Source: Sipunculus nudus | Taxonomy: Eukaryota > Annelida > Sipuncula > Golfingiida > Sipunculidae | DNA length: 64,000 bases | Direction of reading: 5' to 3' | Assembly (NCBI GenBank): GCA_026874595.1 | Contig: CM049321.1 | Location: 3,116,479 to 3,180,478, forward strand | Part shown: in pieces, positions 10,998 through 22,950 of the stretch | Layout of the letters: the number at the start of each line of letters is the position of its first letter | Numbering within the stretch: the first letter of the stretch is position 1 | Position numbers and translations under genes: made by a program | Notes under the pieces: model-generated | What the model saw: only the letters and a program-made list of their open reading frames with translations | What the model was told of the DNA's origin: nothing | Databases searched by the model: none

Positions 10998-12792
10998 ATG
11001 GCTTCACACATGAGAGATGAAATGGGTAAATTTGAGTCGGAGGACACAGCTCTAAAACGGCAAAATATCGCGGCATCTCGTGAATCTGATAAACAAAGTG
11101 ACAAGAAAAGGTTATTAGGTAACTCAAATGATGATAAAATGGAGGATGAGATGGGATGGAATAAATCATACGAAACAGACCACATGACTCCGAACGAGAT
11201 CAAACAAGATTTGAGAACAGCAGTGAACAAGAACAACCACAGCTGTGCAGAAGTGACGCACGCAGATGAACGTGTAAATTCGAAAGAGGAATTTCAGCTT
11301 GTGGCGTTTTCAGGGATAAAAAATGATTCAAGTGCAAGCAATAAATTAAGTTATTTAAATAAGGAAAACGGGCAACGGATGGTTGCTGGGGAAAACAAAA
11401 CAGAACGTAATAGGCATTCTCGACATAGACATGATATGCAAAATCAAGAAAGAGTGAAAGAAAAGGTGAGAGAGAAAAGAAAGCACAGGAGAAACGGAAA
11501 TGACAGAAAACATGATAAAAACCATGATACGAAAAACCATGAACGATCGGAGAATTTGTTAGGTGATAAAAAGCGTCACCCAGGCGTGGCGAAAGCTGTT
11601 AATAGATTAAGTGAAAATAATCAATCTGGACCAATTCGGGAATCAAAAGAAAAGCAAAGAGACAATAAAAGGGATAAGGAGGGACAAAAAGATAAATTTT
11701 CTGAGAAATTAAAACATGAGGGAGAAGATGTTAGGATAAAAGTTGAAGAATTTAAGTCCGTGGATCACGCGCAACGCGAGACATCGCGAGAAGCGCCAAC
11801 AGATACAACATTAGTGCTTATTCAGATAAAAACAGATTTACCAGTAGCCAAGGAAACGGAGACATCACGTGACTCTGGCGCGGAAAGCAATAAATATGTC
11901 AATAGAATCACTATCAGTGATAACCAGCCAGTCGATAAGACGGCGGTAGAAAAAAACATCCGTTACCTTGGTGATCACCCAGCTGACGGTAGTCGTAATG
12001 GATATGCAGAGTCAGACACTGAAGCGGGCAGAGCAGATGATGATAATATAACAGCACGAGAAACATCGCAGAGCTCGGTCACACCACGCAAGCCGTGTAC
12101 ACACGAAACCAAACGACCCAGGCTCACACGGCAAACCGCATTAGACCAAGCGGAACTGCTTGACATAACAGCCCCCGGCTCAGGAAGTGATGTTGTACGC
12201 AGCACAGCGCAGCCTGTGGTAAAAACGAAGCCACTGGATATGGCCAGCGTGGGCGAGCCACAGGCAGTTATATGTCCTCAGGAGATAGAACTCACAGTGA
12301 ACCCTGGGGACAAATGTCTCAAACTAGATATGGCGGATCGGAGTCCGTCTGATGATCCAAGCCTCCATACCATAGTTGAGGTACCTGAGGCAGATGGCGC
12401 TGCAATCACACCAGAATCCGAGGATGCCAAACAACAATGTATTAAACTACAAAACAAAGGCAGGCGGCAAAGACTCAAGGCTAATCGCAGTGTGAGTTTC
12501 AGTGGCGACCAGGTCAAAACTAATGGCGCCACAAGTCCGGTATCTCCCACAGACGATGAGTGTGACATTGGGGTCAAGGGTCAAGCTGATCTTGATGTCA
12601 AAAGTCCAAAGCCTAGAAATTTATCGCGAAAAGTTAGAAACTTTGCCAGACAATTGAGTGAACAAAGCACAGTCACTCGGTCTATACGACGCAAATCGCA
12701 TCGCCAAAGGCCAAATACGTTTTTTGACGTGGCCTTGTTTGCCTGTTGTTGTTGCTGCTCTCCACTAGGTGGCGTTGGAATGGTGTTATCAG
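10998..12792 (+). CDS. dispanin (CD225) family protein, exon with start codon
   Basis: This exon codes for residues 1-598 plus one base of codon 599. The start ATG sits in GAAAATGG, a good initiation context. Residues 1 to about 574 are highly charged and low in hydrophobics, so probably disordered; a strongly basic stretch (about 134-200) is rich in R, H and K. A basic juxtamembrane stretch (about 535-574) leads into FFDVALF, then ACCCCCSPLG (cysteines 583-587), then GVGMVLS, the first membrane segment of a CD225 domain. In this superfamily such cysteines are typically palmitoylated. The exon ends TCAG|GTGAGT; reading past it gives an unrelated tail and a stop at 12845. Known dispanins are usually far shorter, so the long N-terminus is the odd part. 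Location should be plasma-membrane or endosomal. The exact role is unknown; relatives include IFITM, PRRT1/2 and TMEM90-type proteins. Confidence 0.85.
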
Positions 12793-13267
12793 GTGAGTGT
12801 TTAAATAGAATTATTTTTGGCACAATCAGCTCATATTGCTCGTGAATAATCTGGAAGTTACATAATGTGTGTAGTACTCAACATGTGTTTGTGATCACGC
12901 GGTACTAATGTTTAACAATGTGTGTGCAATGTGTAACTGCATTCATGACTACGTGTGTATCTGTTCCGAATTATCAGTATATAGGTCTTACTGGTTGTTT
13001 ACTCGTTCCTCGAGGGCTTCTTTTGAAGCCCATACGTGTGTTAGTGTTACCCTTGTATATACTCGACCCTCTTATATACGTGACTCTATATAGGACCAGT
13101 TCTAAGTTGCATGGTTATGATAACGAGATAGCAGATAGGCCTACAGACGGTGCATTTTGATATTTGAATATATATGTTTGTCTATGTGTAATACACGTGT
13201 AACGTCATACGCATGAACATATAAATAAGCATTAGTAGTCAATATAATATATATCAATATTAAAATA

Positions 13268-13315
<48 letters not shown>

Positions 13316-14871
13316 TCATAAGTGCATCGGCTATAGGGATGCGGACGTATAGAATCTAGAGGGATGGGTTTTGGTTTGATCTGTGTACCACTACTCGGTA
13401 CACATGTAAGCTTTTCCTCTGTGTCAGCTGGGTATTTTTAATTTAGAGTTGTCCTCAAAATAATGATAAATAAAAGGTAATGATAACTCACTTAATAATT
13501 TATTTAATGTCAGTTATCTGTTATCCCTTTTTTTATAGTTAATTTCGTTTCTTTTACAAAACATCACAGTCAATCACAAATCAATTCTCTGGGTGCCTGT
13601 CGTGACGCCACATGATGCGTTATTTATAAATATCTTTTTTTTTTTTAATTTAATTGAATTCAGTATTAGTTTGAATGTATAAGGACAGTATTATTACCAA
13701 AACCTCCGCAGGTATAAAGTTTGAAATACTTAAACAAGAATGGATGAATATTTTCAGTTGTTATCAGAGTAGTAAAATCAAATTGCTATTCTGCATGAAA
13801 TATCTTTTCAAACTGTTTTAATAGCGAGTTTGTGGATATGTGTATATTCAAATATATGAATTTATATGAAATGTTGAATGACACATCAATGAAATTCTCA
13901 CATATGGCCTATCAATCCAAATATCTGCACGTACATGTACATCCGCCTATAGAGAAAAGTGTACTGTCTGAGCTCATCAAATTACTACACAATTATTCAC
14001 CGAATTCCTTTAACGCAAAAAAATGGAATTTCCCTGAATGTCCTGAGTTCTTTTTATGCACTTGGGGCGTTTGCGACCCACAATTCGCCAACTAGCAAAA
14101 CTTCTTTTGTGAATTTATTTTAAAAATTTACTCACCCCTATTAACCTTATACATGCAACCTTTTATACAATATAGACAATTTAGAAAAGTCACACTGACA
14201 GAACGAGATCGCGAGGTGACATAGGTTGAATGTTAGGCTATGCATTTGTCAGTCCTAAAAACGTACTTTGCGGAAATGTTTGTATATGATTGTCGTCCAA
14301 TAAAATATGGTTATCTTTCTACATACACAACACTTTAGAAATTTTTTCCAAGAATCTCCAACCTATTTATTTTTGGTCAATTAATACTGTAAAAAAATCA
14401 GCTTGAAGTATTTGGATCGGATGCAGCGACATTAATTTAGGTAAAAGACCATAATATCTTGCAGAGGATTGGAGTATATTATATTAAATAATATGAGTAT
14501 ATTTAAGTCCAGTATCAAGTCATGTAATTTCATCGGCTTCCAATTATAGAATTTACTGTTAAGTCAGTGGGTTACCTGAATACAGATATAGAACCCTGTG
14601 TATTTTAACCAAATCTATAGTTGTTTTTTTTAACCTTTGTGAATGCCAACAAAATAACACCAAAAATATATGATTTGATTGGCTGCGAACGACATCAGAT
14701 TAATTATGTCATTGATGAAGTGTTCATCCGTTCTCATTATGCGGTTACCATTCCTGACATATATAGAATAAACAAAGAACGATGTATGTATAAATAGGAT
14801 TATCATCAAGCGAATCTATAGTATATAATGTCTGATCTATACTATGCCTGGATGTCTCTTTGTACAGCTTT

Positions 14872-14960
<89 letters not shown>
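14872..14960. repeat. compound (TC)n(TA)n microsatellite
   Basis: (TC)n at about 14872-14911 passes into (TA)n to 14960. This is the reverse complement of the (TA)n(GA)n arrangement seen three times earlier. The (TA)n end abuts a MITE. Confidence 0.9.
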
Positions 14961-14966
<6 letters not shown>

Positions 14967-15115
14967 CCTCGATATTACGACCATAAATTACGATTGATAA
15001 AGTGGGGGTCGTCTTATTGAGGTATTTTAAAGAACAAAACAAGAATCAGGACCATGAACAAGTGGTCGTTATATTGAGGTGGTCGCCAAACCGAGATGGT
15101 CGTTAGACCAGGTTT

Positions 15116-15118
<3 letters not shown>
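14961..15118. mobile_element. MITE with pogo/Tigger-like ends inside (TA)n
   Basis: The left end reads TTAAAACCTCGATATTACGA. The right end, reverse-complemented, reads AGTAAAACCTGGTCTAACGA. Internally it repeats GTGGTCGTTATATTGAGG-type phrases. It is flanked on both sides by (TA)n (to 14960, and 15119-15173), exactly like the copy at 8642-8800. There is no coding capacity. Confidence 0.65.
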
Positions 15119-15167
<49 letters not shown>

Positions 15168-15474
15168 ATATATACATATGCTAACGGATCTAAATTGTGC
15201 TTGCAACTGTTGTTGTATTCCAAGAGGTCTGTCAACAATCAGATACATATATAGAACTGTAAATTAAATATTAATAAAGATCCAAATAACACCCACTCTC
15301 AACTGCATGATGAGGAAAAGCAAAACATACACGAAGAAATTTGTTATATATACCACTTCTAATTAGACTCTTATCCTTGGGTTTTATTTTGGAATCATAG
15401 ACTCATATCATGTACATGTATTTGTATATATGTATTATGAACGATAATCAGAATGTCATGCAGTTTAATATTTT

Positions 15475-15693
15475 GGTCTATTATCACCCTTAGCTCATTG
15501 TGTGGTGTTTTTATATTAGATATTAAGGTGCCATGCTACAATGGGCTATGTAACAGAATTGTTATGTTCATTGTGTTTAAATGGTCGTATTTGAGTACAC
15601 TACTATTACATTCACACATATTCTAAAGTAAACACAGTAGTGTGGCAATTAAAGACGCATGATTATATATATATATTTATATATTTATATATA

Positions 15694-15770
<77 letters not shown>
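15475..15770 (+). repeat. dispersed repeat fused to (TA)n, copy 2
   Basis: Homologue of 6917-7225 in the same orientation. The unique part (15475-15669) ends at GCATGATTATA and continues into a (TA)n tract of about 100 bases, interrupted early by TATTTATA. Confidence 0.6.
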
Positions 15771-15772
<2 letters not shown>

Positions 15773-15908
15773 CATTTTTTATACAGTAATTCCGTGCGCC
15801 TGTTATGCAGAGCTCAAGAGAAGGACATTTAGTCAATACTTGCTTGATGCGTCTCATATGGACTAATGAATACACCCCCAGTGCCTACAACCTAAATAAC
15901 AAAATTAT

Positions 15909-16235
15909 CAACAGTAGCGTCGTAAATACTGAAGAAATAAAAAACTAACAAATACAGGCGGATGGGATGAAGAATGTGTCTGGGTGTCCCGTAAACTGGG
16001 AGGAGATGGCGAATGGTATTGACCGACTAGCGGCTGGCGCAGCCATTGTGGAGACTGGAACAGCCTTGAAAGACAGGATGAATCAGTCATGCTCCCTGCC
16101 TGACAGTGCCAATGGATACCCTGGCCTGGCTTTTGGAGAAAAAAAAAGCAGATTTCTCTCATACTCAAAACAAACCCCTTCATTAGGACAAGGATTGCAG
16201 GGACGACCGAGACTACTTTTCTCAACTACAACCCA
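15909..16235. other. G+C-richer patch, possible old exon or element
   Basis: This stretch contrasts with its AT-rich surroundings and is open on both strands for about 300 bases. On the plus strand the peptide begins MKNVSGCPVNWEEMANG; on the minus strand it is serine/proline-rich. No splice sites, homologue or domain is evident. It may be a fossil exon or part of an unrecognised repeat. Confidence 0.25.
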
Positions 16236-16431
16236 GGGGCGGATCCAGAATTTATCAAAAGGAGGGGCCCAACCCACGAGGACTATTGATAAAACCTAAG
16301 AAAAGGTCCCAGGATCCAGGAGAGGGGTGGCTTGAAACACTGGTCTGAACCCATTAAAATGGTGGCGGCGGCTGAAAAAGGGGAATCTTGACCCCCAGCA
16401 CCCCCGCACCCTCCTCATCTGGATCCGCTGC
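16236..16431. mobile_element. MITE with GGGGCGGATCCAGA ends
   Basis: The left end GGGGCGGATCCAGA is mirrored on the right by TCTGGATCCGC, giving a roughly 200-base element with short terminal inverted repeats and G/C-rich polypurine innards. Related copies lie at 21061-21221 and 61216-61409. Single-end fragments are seen near 18955-19015, 41805-41880 and 61640-61668. Confidence 0.65.
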
Positions 16432-16592
16432 TGCAACAGTATAACTTCAAAATCAAACTTTGTCATAATTGTTCACACTGAACATACACATGCTAACCAT
16501 ATTTTACTTATTTCATTAAATCCCCATCACAAAAAAAATATCCTTGTGCATAATATAGAATTTACAAAGAAATTTTTTCTTGAAACAATTGT

Positions 16593-16836
16593 AATTACCT
16601 CCGTCATGTGGCTGAGGTTTTGTTTTTGCCGCCGTTGGTTTATCTTTTTTTCTGTTAGCAAGATTACTCCAAACACTATTAACGGATTTTATTTTCCTGA
16701 TAGCTCAACAATGATACACGGAACAATTGATTTTTGGGGTGATCCGGATCACCATTTTAACGGGAAACGCTGCTTTTCTGGCAATGCCAAATGGGGGGAA
16801 ATGAGCTGCCCTGGCGGAGGTCTGCGCCTTCTGAGC
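16593..16836. mobile_element. MITE-like 'ACCTCCG...CGGAGGTCTGCGC' repeat
   Basis: It starts ATTACCTCCGTCA and ends GGCGGAGGTCTGCGCCTTCT, with ACCTCCG/CGGAGGT as inverted ends. Internal phrases (TTTTGCCGCCGTTGGTTT, TCTGTTAGCAAGATTACTC, GGTGATCCGGATCACC with its palindrome) match a repeat I remember as widespread in marine invertebrates. The 124-codon open frame across it is an artefact. Confidence 0.65.
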
Positions 16837-18629
16837 ACAAATTTCTACTTCAACATTTTCAGTGGACCAAATCTAGGCTCTTCATCGCATTTGTACCCTT
16901 TGCCCCTGGTGTATTTATGAGCCCCATGCAGTGTATTGTGGTTAAAGATGTCTTTACCTACAATATCTAACCAGTCTTGTGAGCACCGTACACGACTTTG
17001 CGCAGTATGCTACAAAAAAGGGGAAATGGCGTAGTGTGGGGATTAAAGCTTCGCACTTTGTGGCGGAAGGTCCCTGGTGAGAAACCTGCCTGAGATTCAA
17101 AGACAAAACAATCAAATTGTAATAGAACCAAAGACATTTGCTCTGGTGTATTTACGGTAGTTTATAACTTTTGGATTATTTCCAGGCGCGTGTATAATTA
17201 ACCTTAAATCCGTGCAGATTTTAATTTACATCGTATGATAATGCCCATCCTAATTTAATAGACACCTACATGCCCCAGACCTATCCGTAAGTTAAAAATA
17301 AACATGTGTTGCGAGGAGAAAAGGTTATATTGTCAGTAAACGGAATGGTAAAATTATATGTGTAAAATTTGTTGGTAAAAGAAATAGAAAAAATGTTCAA
17401 TAACCAGCACTCATAATGAATGCATTACTGAAATAAATTAAATAATAATAGTATCTTACTGTTCTACGATCACTATCAAGTGGTTTACCATAAAATGGAT
17501 ACACTGTATCACAAACTGGAGGCGGAAATAGTCATTATATATGTATACACAGGGTAATTTTGAATGGGATATTACTTTAGTGTATAGAGATAGTAGTTGT
17601 TCCTTGGGCGCTGTTTATGGATGATTCATAGTCAAGCTCATGTAATTCTGTACCATGTACCGAAACAAGAAAAAAAATGACACTTTTTTTTCCTAACCAC
17701 ACAGGGCGAAGCAGTATGTATGCAGCACCGTGCTTTCCACATGTCAGCAGTTTTTCATGATTAACTACAGCAAGGCTGTTATTCTTGCCACGCGTAGTCG
17801 TCTGCTGCGAGCTTCAATAGTATTTACGGTAGCGCTTCCGCCGGTGGCAAAGATCAAGGTTTCGGCTCAGGTTGACTGTCCGTTTATGGCGTTTAACGAC
17901 GTTTCATTAACATGACTGCTACACGGGCCTGTGCCAGTAAGGCTTAATTGACGTATCCCGGAGTCAGATACCCCCTGTCATTCCAGTCACGTGGTTCAAC
18001 GACAGAACACCTTACACGACCCATGAAAAGGTTATTGTAAGGCCAGAAAAATAAAGGATTGGTTTCTCAGGCACCGCGCATCAATCCCCCCCCCCCCGCA
18101 TCAAATCTGTTTATTTTGATTTGGTAAAAAATTAGATTTTAAGAGCTCCAGCCCCTCGGACAATTCGTTCAAGAAAATAAAATGAAAAAAAAAATCAATA
18201 AAATGTTTGTTTGGTATTTTTTTTTATTTTACTGTTTGGTAAATCAATTCTGATAGTCTCATGTTGTTCCCTATCACCATCATATGATCGTGTCCCCTAA
18301 TAAATTTTGTCGAGAACCCATAATATAAAGGTTTAAAAATCACCCATGCACCCTTATTGATGTACGAGATAAGTGCCTTGAAAACAAACCTTTATTTTTT
18401 ATATTTCGATTGGTATAAGCCAGAAAAAGAAAAAAAATCAGAAATCTCATCATTGTCTCCAAGGAGACCCCAGGTCAGGATCGTCCCTGGGGTTCCTGCC
18501 GGTCTTGTTTGACTGAAAAAAAAATATAAATAAGAAATATGCATTCTTACGACTGCAAGCCTCCGCGATGTGGGCGATCCTTTATGTGGGGTACTCCACA
18601 ATCCATGTCTTCATTCATTTATTATCCTA

Positions 18630-18850
18630 TATTCCTAGGTTCATTGGTGCATATGTTCCCCAACATATGTTAGCATTCAATTATTCGGCCCATATTCCCA
18701 TATTCAATCGGGCATATGTGACCGCACATTTGTGTATATTCGTGGAAGTCCCACCTTGATTCAGATTATTAACCGGACCCACACCAAAATGTAATCGATT
18801 TTTCATTGGCCCATTCCCGTATTGCCCGCGTAGCTGACACATTCTTGGCA
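18630..18850 (+). repeat. dispersed repeat, 'CACACCAAAATGTAATCG' type, copy 1
   Basis: Shares ordered blocks with 27890-28042: an ATATTCC(C/T)AGGTTCATT start, ACACCAAAAT(G/C)TAATC, and TTGGCCCATT(C/T)CCG...TGCC at the end. Same orientation, clearly diverged. The CACCAAAATCTAATC...TTGGCCCAT phrase is one I associate with mollusc intergenic repeats. Confidence 0.5.
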
Positions 18851-19931
18851 GTAAAAATATATGCTATGCCGAGTGCATCTGTATAGTCATAAAAGGCCTC
18901 ATTATCTCTGCAAGTTTTATCATGCAAAATTTGATTTTTGTGCAATGGGACTAGAATATTCCAGTGGTGGATAGAGAATTTTAGAAAGTGTAGAGGAGGG
19001 GGCTTAAACCCCTGGCTCAGATAGATAATGCTTAGAATGCTAAAAGTGTCTATAGATGCATGCAGAAGGATAAGCACGAAAACGGCGGGAGACGCAAAAA
19101 ACGGGTGCTGTATTATTCAATTTCCCAGGTTTCACAGGTCGAATAATACGCTTGAATCACGCTGTTACCAGCTGTAATCACCCTTATGCCCCTGTCATCC
19201 AGTATAATTGGAACAAAACCGCATGGTAAACATGTTCTTCAGTGGGTGTGAATGTCGGTCCATATAGTTTCAAAGGACATGTTTGTCGGCTGAGCGTCAA
19301 GACCCATGGGTCAATTTTTATAATCTTATTTAATATATATAACCTGAATGTTTCCCATTACTACACCCTAAATACGATCATTCAGGTCTTTTGTACTGTA
19401 ATACAAATAAACAAATAAATATATACGGAAATATGGCTTTCAGGGATTTTTTTTACCAAACTCAAAAAAGTTCATATCACAATTTCACGTGCATATTACC
19501 ATCTCTAAAAATGCCTGAGACACGTTATGTGTTCACGACCTCGGGCCTTGGCAGCCCGTCAAACACGCTGAGGTCAGCAGTTTATTATCGCAGGGGGTCT
19601 CTGAGCGCTTTCTTCACGGTAATTACCATATCTGAACTGACATTACACTAGACCTTTTTAATAAATCATTACTGTTTAACTCCCGAGGGGCTGGGGACAT
19701 GAAAACTCCATTTGGGATGAGCCGCTTAGGACTTTCAGGCCGCAGTACAGTCGGCAAGAACATGTACTAGTTAGGGTAATGCATTAGTTATTTTATTCTT
19801 TTTTTTTCTCTCTCTCTTATTGGGAAGGAATTTCTAGTCCGGTAATCTCAGCTTGTGGCAATGTTCGCGATTAACCTTGGTATAATGCCGAAAACTACCT
19901 TACATTGGATTATAAAATAGTCAGTACTTTA

Positions 19932-19976
<45 letters not shown>

Positions 19977-20163
19977 TAAGGAGAAATGAACATCACAATT
20001 ATTGATATAAAACTTCTACTGAAATAATATAGTCTGACATCAGCAATAGCCTCATAAACACCACCCACTATAACAATATCAGGCAGTTTAACGGTATACC
20101 TTCTACATATCATACATACCCATGCACACACAACACACGCCCGTGTATATCTACAAATGCATG

Positions 20164-20205
<42 letters not shown>

Positions 20206-20490
20206 CAGATATACAGAGAATAATGTGAGTTAACCAATTCCCTTTATTCATCTGGTTATTTCACGTCGGGAGAAGGAGACAAAAGGAGATTCTCTTTCCG
20301 AAAACGATAAGTCTTTCTGTCTTAATACAACATAAACACACACACCAGCATCGACGTAAATTTTACTCCCGTCTAGTATTTTAAATTTTTTTTTCCATTT
20401 CTTTTTAATAATTTTTATGGTGGAGATAACCGACTGCATTGTTTAATGCTTACTTAACTAGGTATCATGTACATGCATAGGCAGAATTCC
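18851..20490. other. intronic spacer
   Basis: Holds a one-ended fragment of the GGCGGATCCAG MITE family (about 18955-19015) and (TA)n tracts (19934-19972 and 20168-20200). I see no supported exon. Confidence 0.5.
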
Positions 20491-20812
20491 ATACCGGTTT
20501 CGGACTGCGTCACAGAGACAAAGGCGATAATTCTTGCGTTAACTTGGCTCGGTGTATCCCTCCTGCTGGTCCTGAGTGTTTGTCAGTTTGTCATCTCCAT
20601 TGCTGAGTCATCACACCGAGGAACCCACGAAAGGCGCACTCATTTGTGAGTGACTCACGCCTGTTGGGCACCATCTCTCCCCATTAAGCCTACAGAGCGC
20701 TCACCTTGGGTAGGGGCAGACCGTGGACAATCTCACCGCCTCAGCTTAGATTTGTACTCATGATCTCCCGGCTTTGAGTCCTGTGCTTTCCCCCTAAGCT
20801 ACAGAAGCCGGT
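20491..20812 (-). mobile_element. tRNA-derived SINE, minus orientation
   Basis: Read on the minus strand from 20812, the sequence begins GGCTTCTGTAGCTTAGGGGG, with an A-box-like TAGCTTAGGGGG. An anticodon-arm-like CTCAAAG follows, then a weak B-box-like GAGTACAAATC. Pol III promoter geometry is right but stems are decayed, so this is a tRNA-like head and not a working tRNA. The tail toward 20491 is assumed to be the SINE body. A 60-codon plus-strand open frame with a hydrophobic stretch overlaps that tail. Confidence 0.45.
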
Positions 20813-20880
20813 TCCCGTCCCGTATTACAATCAACTAAACCAAAAATGACAGTGACAGTACAAAACGTAGATGGATAAAA

Positions 20881-21050
20881 CAGTAAAACTTCGCATAACA
20901 ACCACCTCAGTTTAGCGACCACCTTAAAACGACTACTTTTTGCAGATCCCGATTCCATTTTACTCTTTATATATGACCTCGCTTAAACCACTAAGGAAAT
21001 GCGACCAATTTTATCGAGGTCTCGATTTTGGTCGCAGTTATGAGGGATTT
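20881..21050. mobile_element. MITE with pogo/Tigger-like ends
   Basis: The left end reads CAGTAAAACTTCGCATAAC. The right end, reverse-complemented, reads AAATCCCTCATAACTGCGAC. Inside are TTTAGCGACCACC and GGTCGCAGTTATGAGG phrases like those of the copies at 8642 and 14961. There is no coding capacity. Confidence 0.6.
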
Positions 21051-21060
21051 ATATATATAT

Positions 21061-21221
21061 ACAAGGGGCAGATCAAAAGATTTGGGAAGTGAGGGGTTTA
21101 CTTAAAGAAGTCCACAGCGTTCGTATGGGGAAGGGTAGAGGTTCGCCTTTAAATTTGGGGAAATAAACTGGAAACGAAGAGGTGTAAGGGAGGTTTAAAC
21201 CCACTGGATTTGCCCGCTTGT
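21061..21221. mobile_element. MITE, diverged GGGGCGGATCCAG family
   Basis: ACAAGGGGCAGATCAAAAG at the left pairs with CTGGATTTGCCCGCTTGT at the right. The interior is polypurine, as in the copy at 16236-16431. Confidence 0.5.
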
Positions 21222-21411
21222 AATGAATATACTTCTTGCAACATTTTTGTCCATTAATCTTCTCAAACCACGTGACCAGCAGCGCACCAAATGACAGCAG
21301 ACAATCGATTTTCCCCGCTCTCCTGGACAGGGTGATATTAACAAGGTGTGAGACTACTTATCACGAACCAGCACCCGTGAATAACAAACAATCGAGTCGC
21401 GGTATTTTTTA

Positions 21412-22950
21412 GCTGAGCTAAGTCAACTGAGCTATAATGATCGGTCAGCGTCCGTCGTCCGTCCGTCTGTGTGTCTGTTTGTTAATGACTGGTACGTGTT
21501 GACACCGTTGGACTCGGTGATCTGTAACCAAATATCCTGGGAGGTCAATAACAAATCTCTTTGGAAACCTGAAATTAGGTCGCTGTGACCTATATCCTCC
21601 GAGCTAAGGGGTTTGTAATTACCCCCCTCCCCAGAAATAATTGAAAAATTATAAGAAAAAAATCATTATCTTGATAATTTATGCATGGATTGCTCTGAAT
21701 CTTACCTTGAATATTGACCATGACTTGGGTTGTCAGTTCTCTAAAACTGGTGGCGCAACTTCCTTTTTCTCTACGATTTTTTTCTGTAATCGAGACCGTC
21801 AGATGAGAGCAATTATGCCAGTTTCTCGACTGCAGTTTCTTTACGTGTCCCGAAACCTGGTGTGTTGATTCATTATGACTGGTTTCTTCAGTACCATAAG
21901 ACTGGTGGCGCCTCCTGTATTTTTTTTTCTATTATTTCCTTTAACGTGAGACTGCCAAATTATATTGTTATTATCAGATTTGCAACTGTGGTTTCGTCTA
22001 GTGTCCTAACAACCCTGTGCGTTATTAGGTTGAATAAGCGGGTGCCCTATAATAATAACCCTGTTCGTTCGTCTGTCCGTCTGTTCTTCTCTCTGTATAT
22101 CCGTCAACTTTTTTTTCTAATGATAACTTCATATTGATTGACATATCGATGTCAAAGTTCAATTATATATGGCCCATCTCTGAAGCAAGATTTTTGGGTC
22201 GTGAGGTCAAGGTCACTGGACCAACTTATTCAGAAAGACTTTTGATGCATTTTAAGCCAAATTTTTCATCCCAAACCTTTAATGTAACACATATAGGTGG
22301 CCCGCAAATAGGAGATGAAACCTGAATGATTTCGGGGTCACAAGGTCAAAGGTCAAGGTTACAGTGGCCATATGTCTCCAATTGTTTTCAGCTGATAACT
22401 CCAGGCTGGATGGAGATGTTGGTATCAAACTAGATTAATATATGGCCTACCACTAAATAAGAACCCTTTTTTATTTTGAGGTCAAAGGTCGAGCTCACAG
22501 GACCCACTTCTTAAGAAAGATAGTGGATGCATTTTAAGCCTAACTTTTCATCTCAAACCTTCCATTTTCCAAATTTTGCGCACCTATCAAAAGTGGAATA
22601 AACTTTTCGATTTGGGGTCACAAGGTCATAAGTCAAGGTCACAGGGACCATTCGTCTAAATACTAGTTTCTGAATGATAACCACAGTTTGGATTAATATA
22701 TAGGTTTCAAACTTGATTTATATATGGGAAACCATTAAAGTAAGAATCATTTTGACATTGGGGCCATGAGGTCATAGATCATGGTCACAGGACCAACATC
22801 TTTAAAAAGATTGTGGATGCATTTTTAGCCAAACTTTTCATCCCAAACCTATCTTCCACATGAGGCTCACCTGAATAAGGAAAGACTCAGTGAGTTAGGT
22901 TTTTATGGAAAATATTCTCATAATCAATATCAGCTGAGCGCTGAGACCAA
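21412..22950 (+). repeat. diverged relative of the 24.3-kb TIR element
   Basis: Starts with TAGCTGAGCTAAGTCAACTG and a GTCCGTCGTCCGTCCGTC-type stretch. It contains ACTGGTGGCGC twice and then several diverged units carrying AAGGTCA-rich phrases and GGATGCATTTT(A/T)AGCC. It ends near a second CAGCTGAGCG. The unit content matches the internal repeats of 24296-26009, but it is much more diverged. Confidence 0.55.

Noticed and set aside
12793-12845. Continuation of the dispanin frame past the donor to a stop at 12845.
   Set aside because: It would end the protein in the middle of the CD225 domain, and a consensus GTGAGT donor precedes it. The spliced version completes the domain.
15967-16299. A gene candidate in the G+C-richer patch.
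   Set aside because: The frame runs into a MITE at 16236 and is open on both strands. I kept it only as an unexplained patch.
16546-16920. A 124-codon plus-strand open frame.
   Set aside because: It overlies the ACCTCCG...CGGAGGT repeat, whose internal palindromes explain the sequence. The peptide has no domain.
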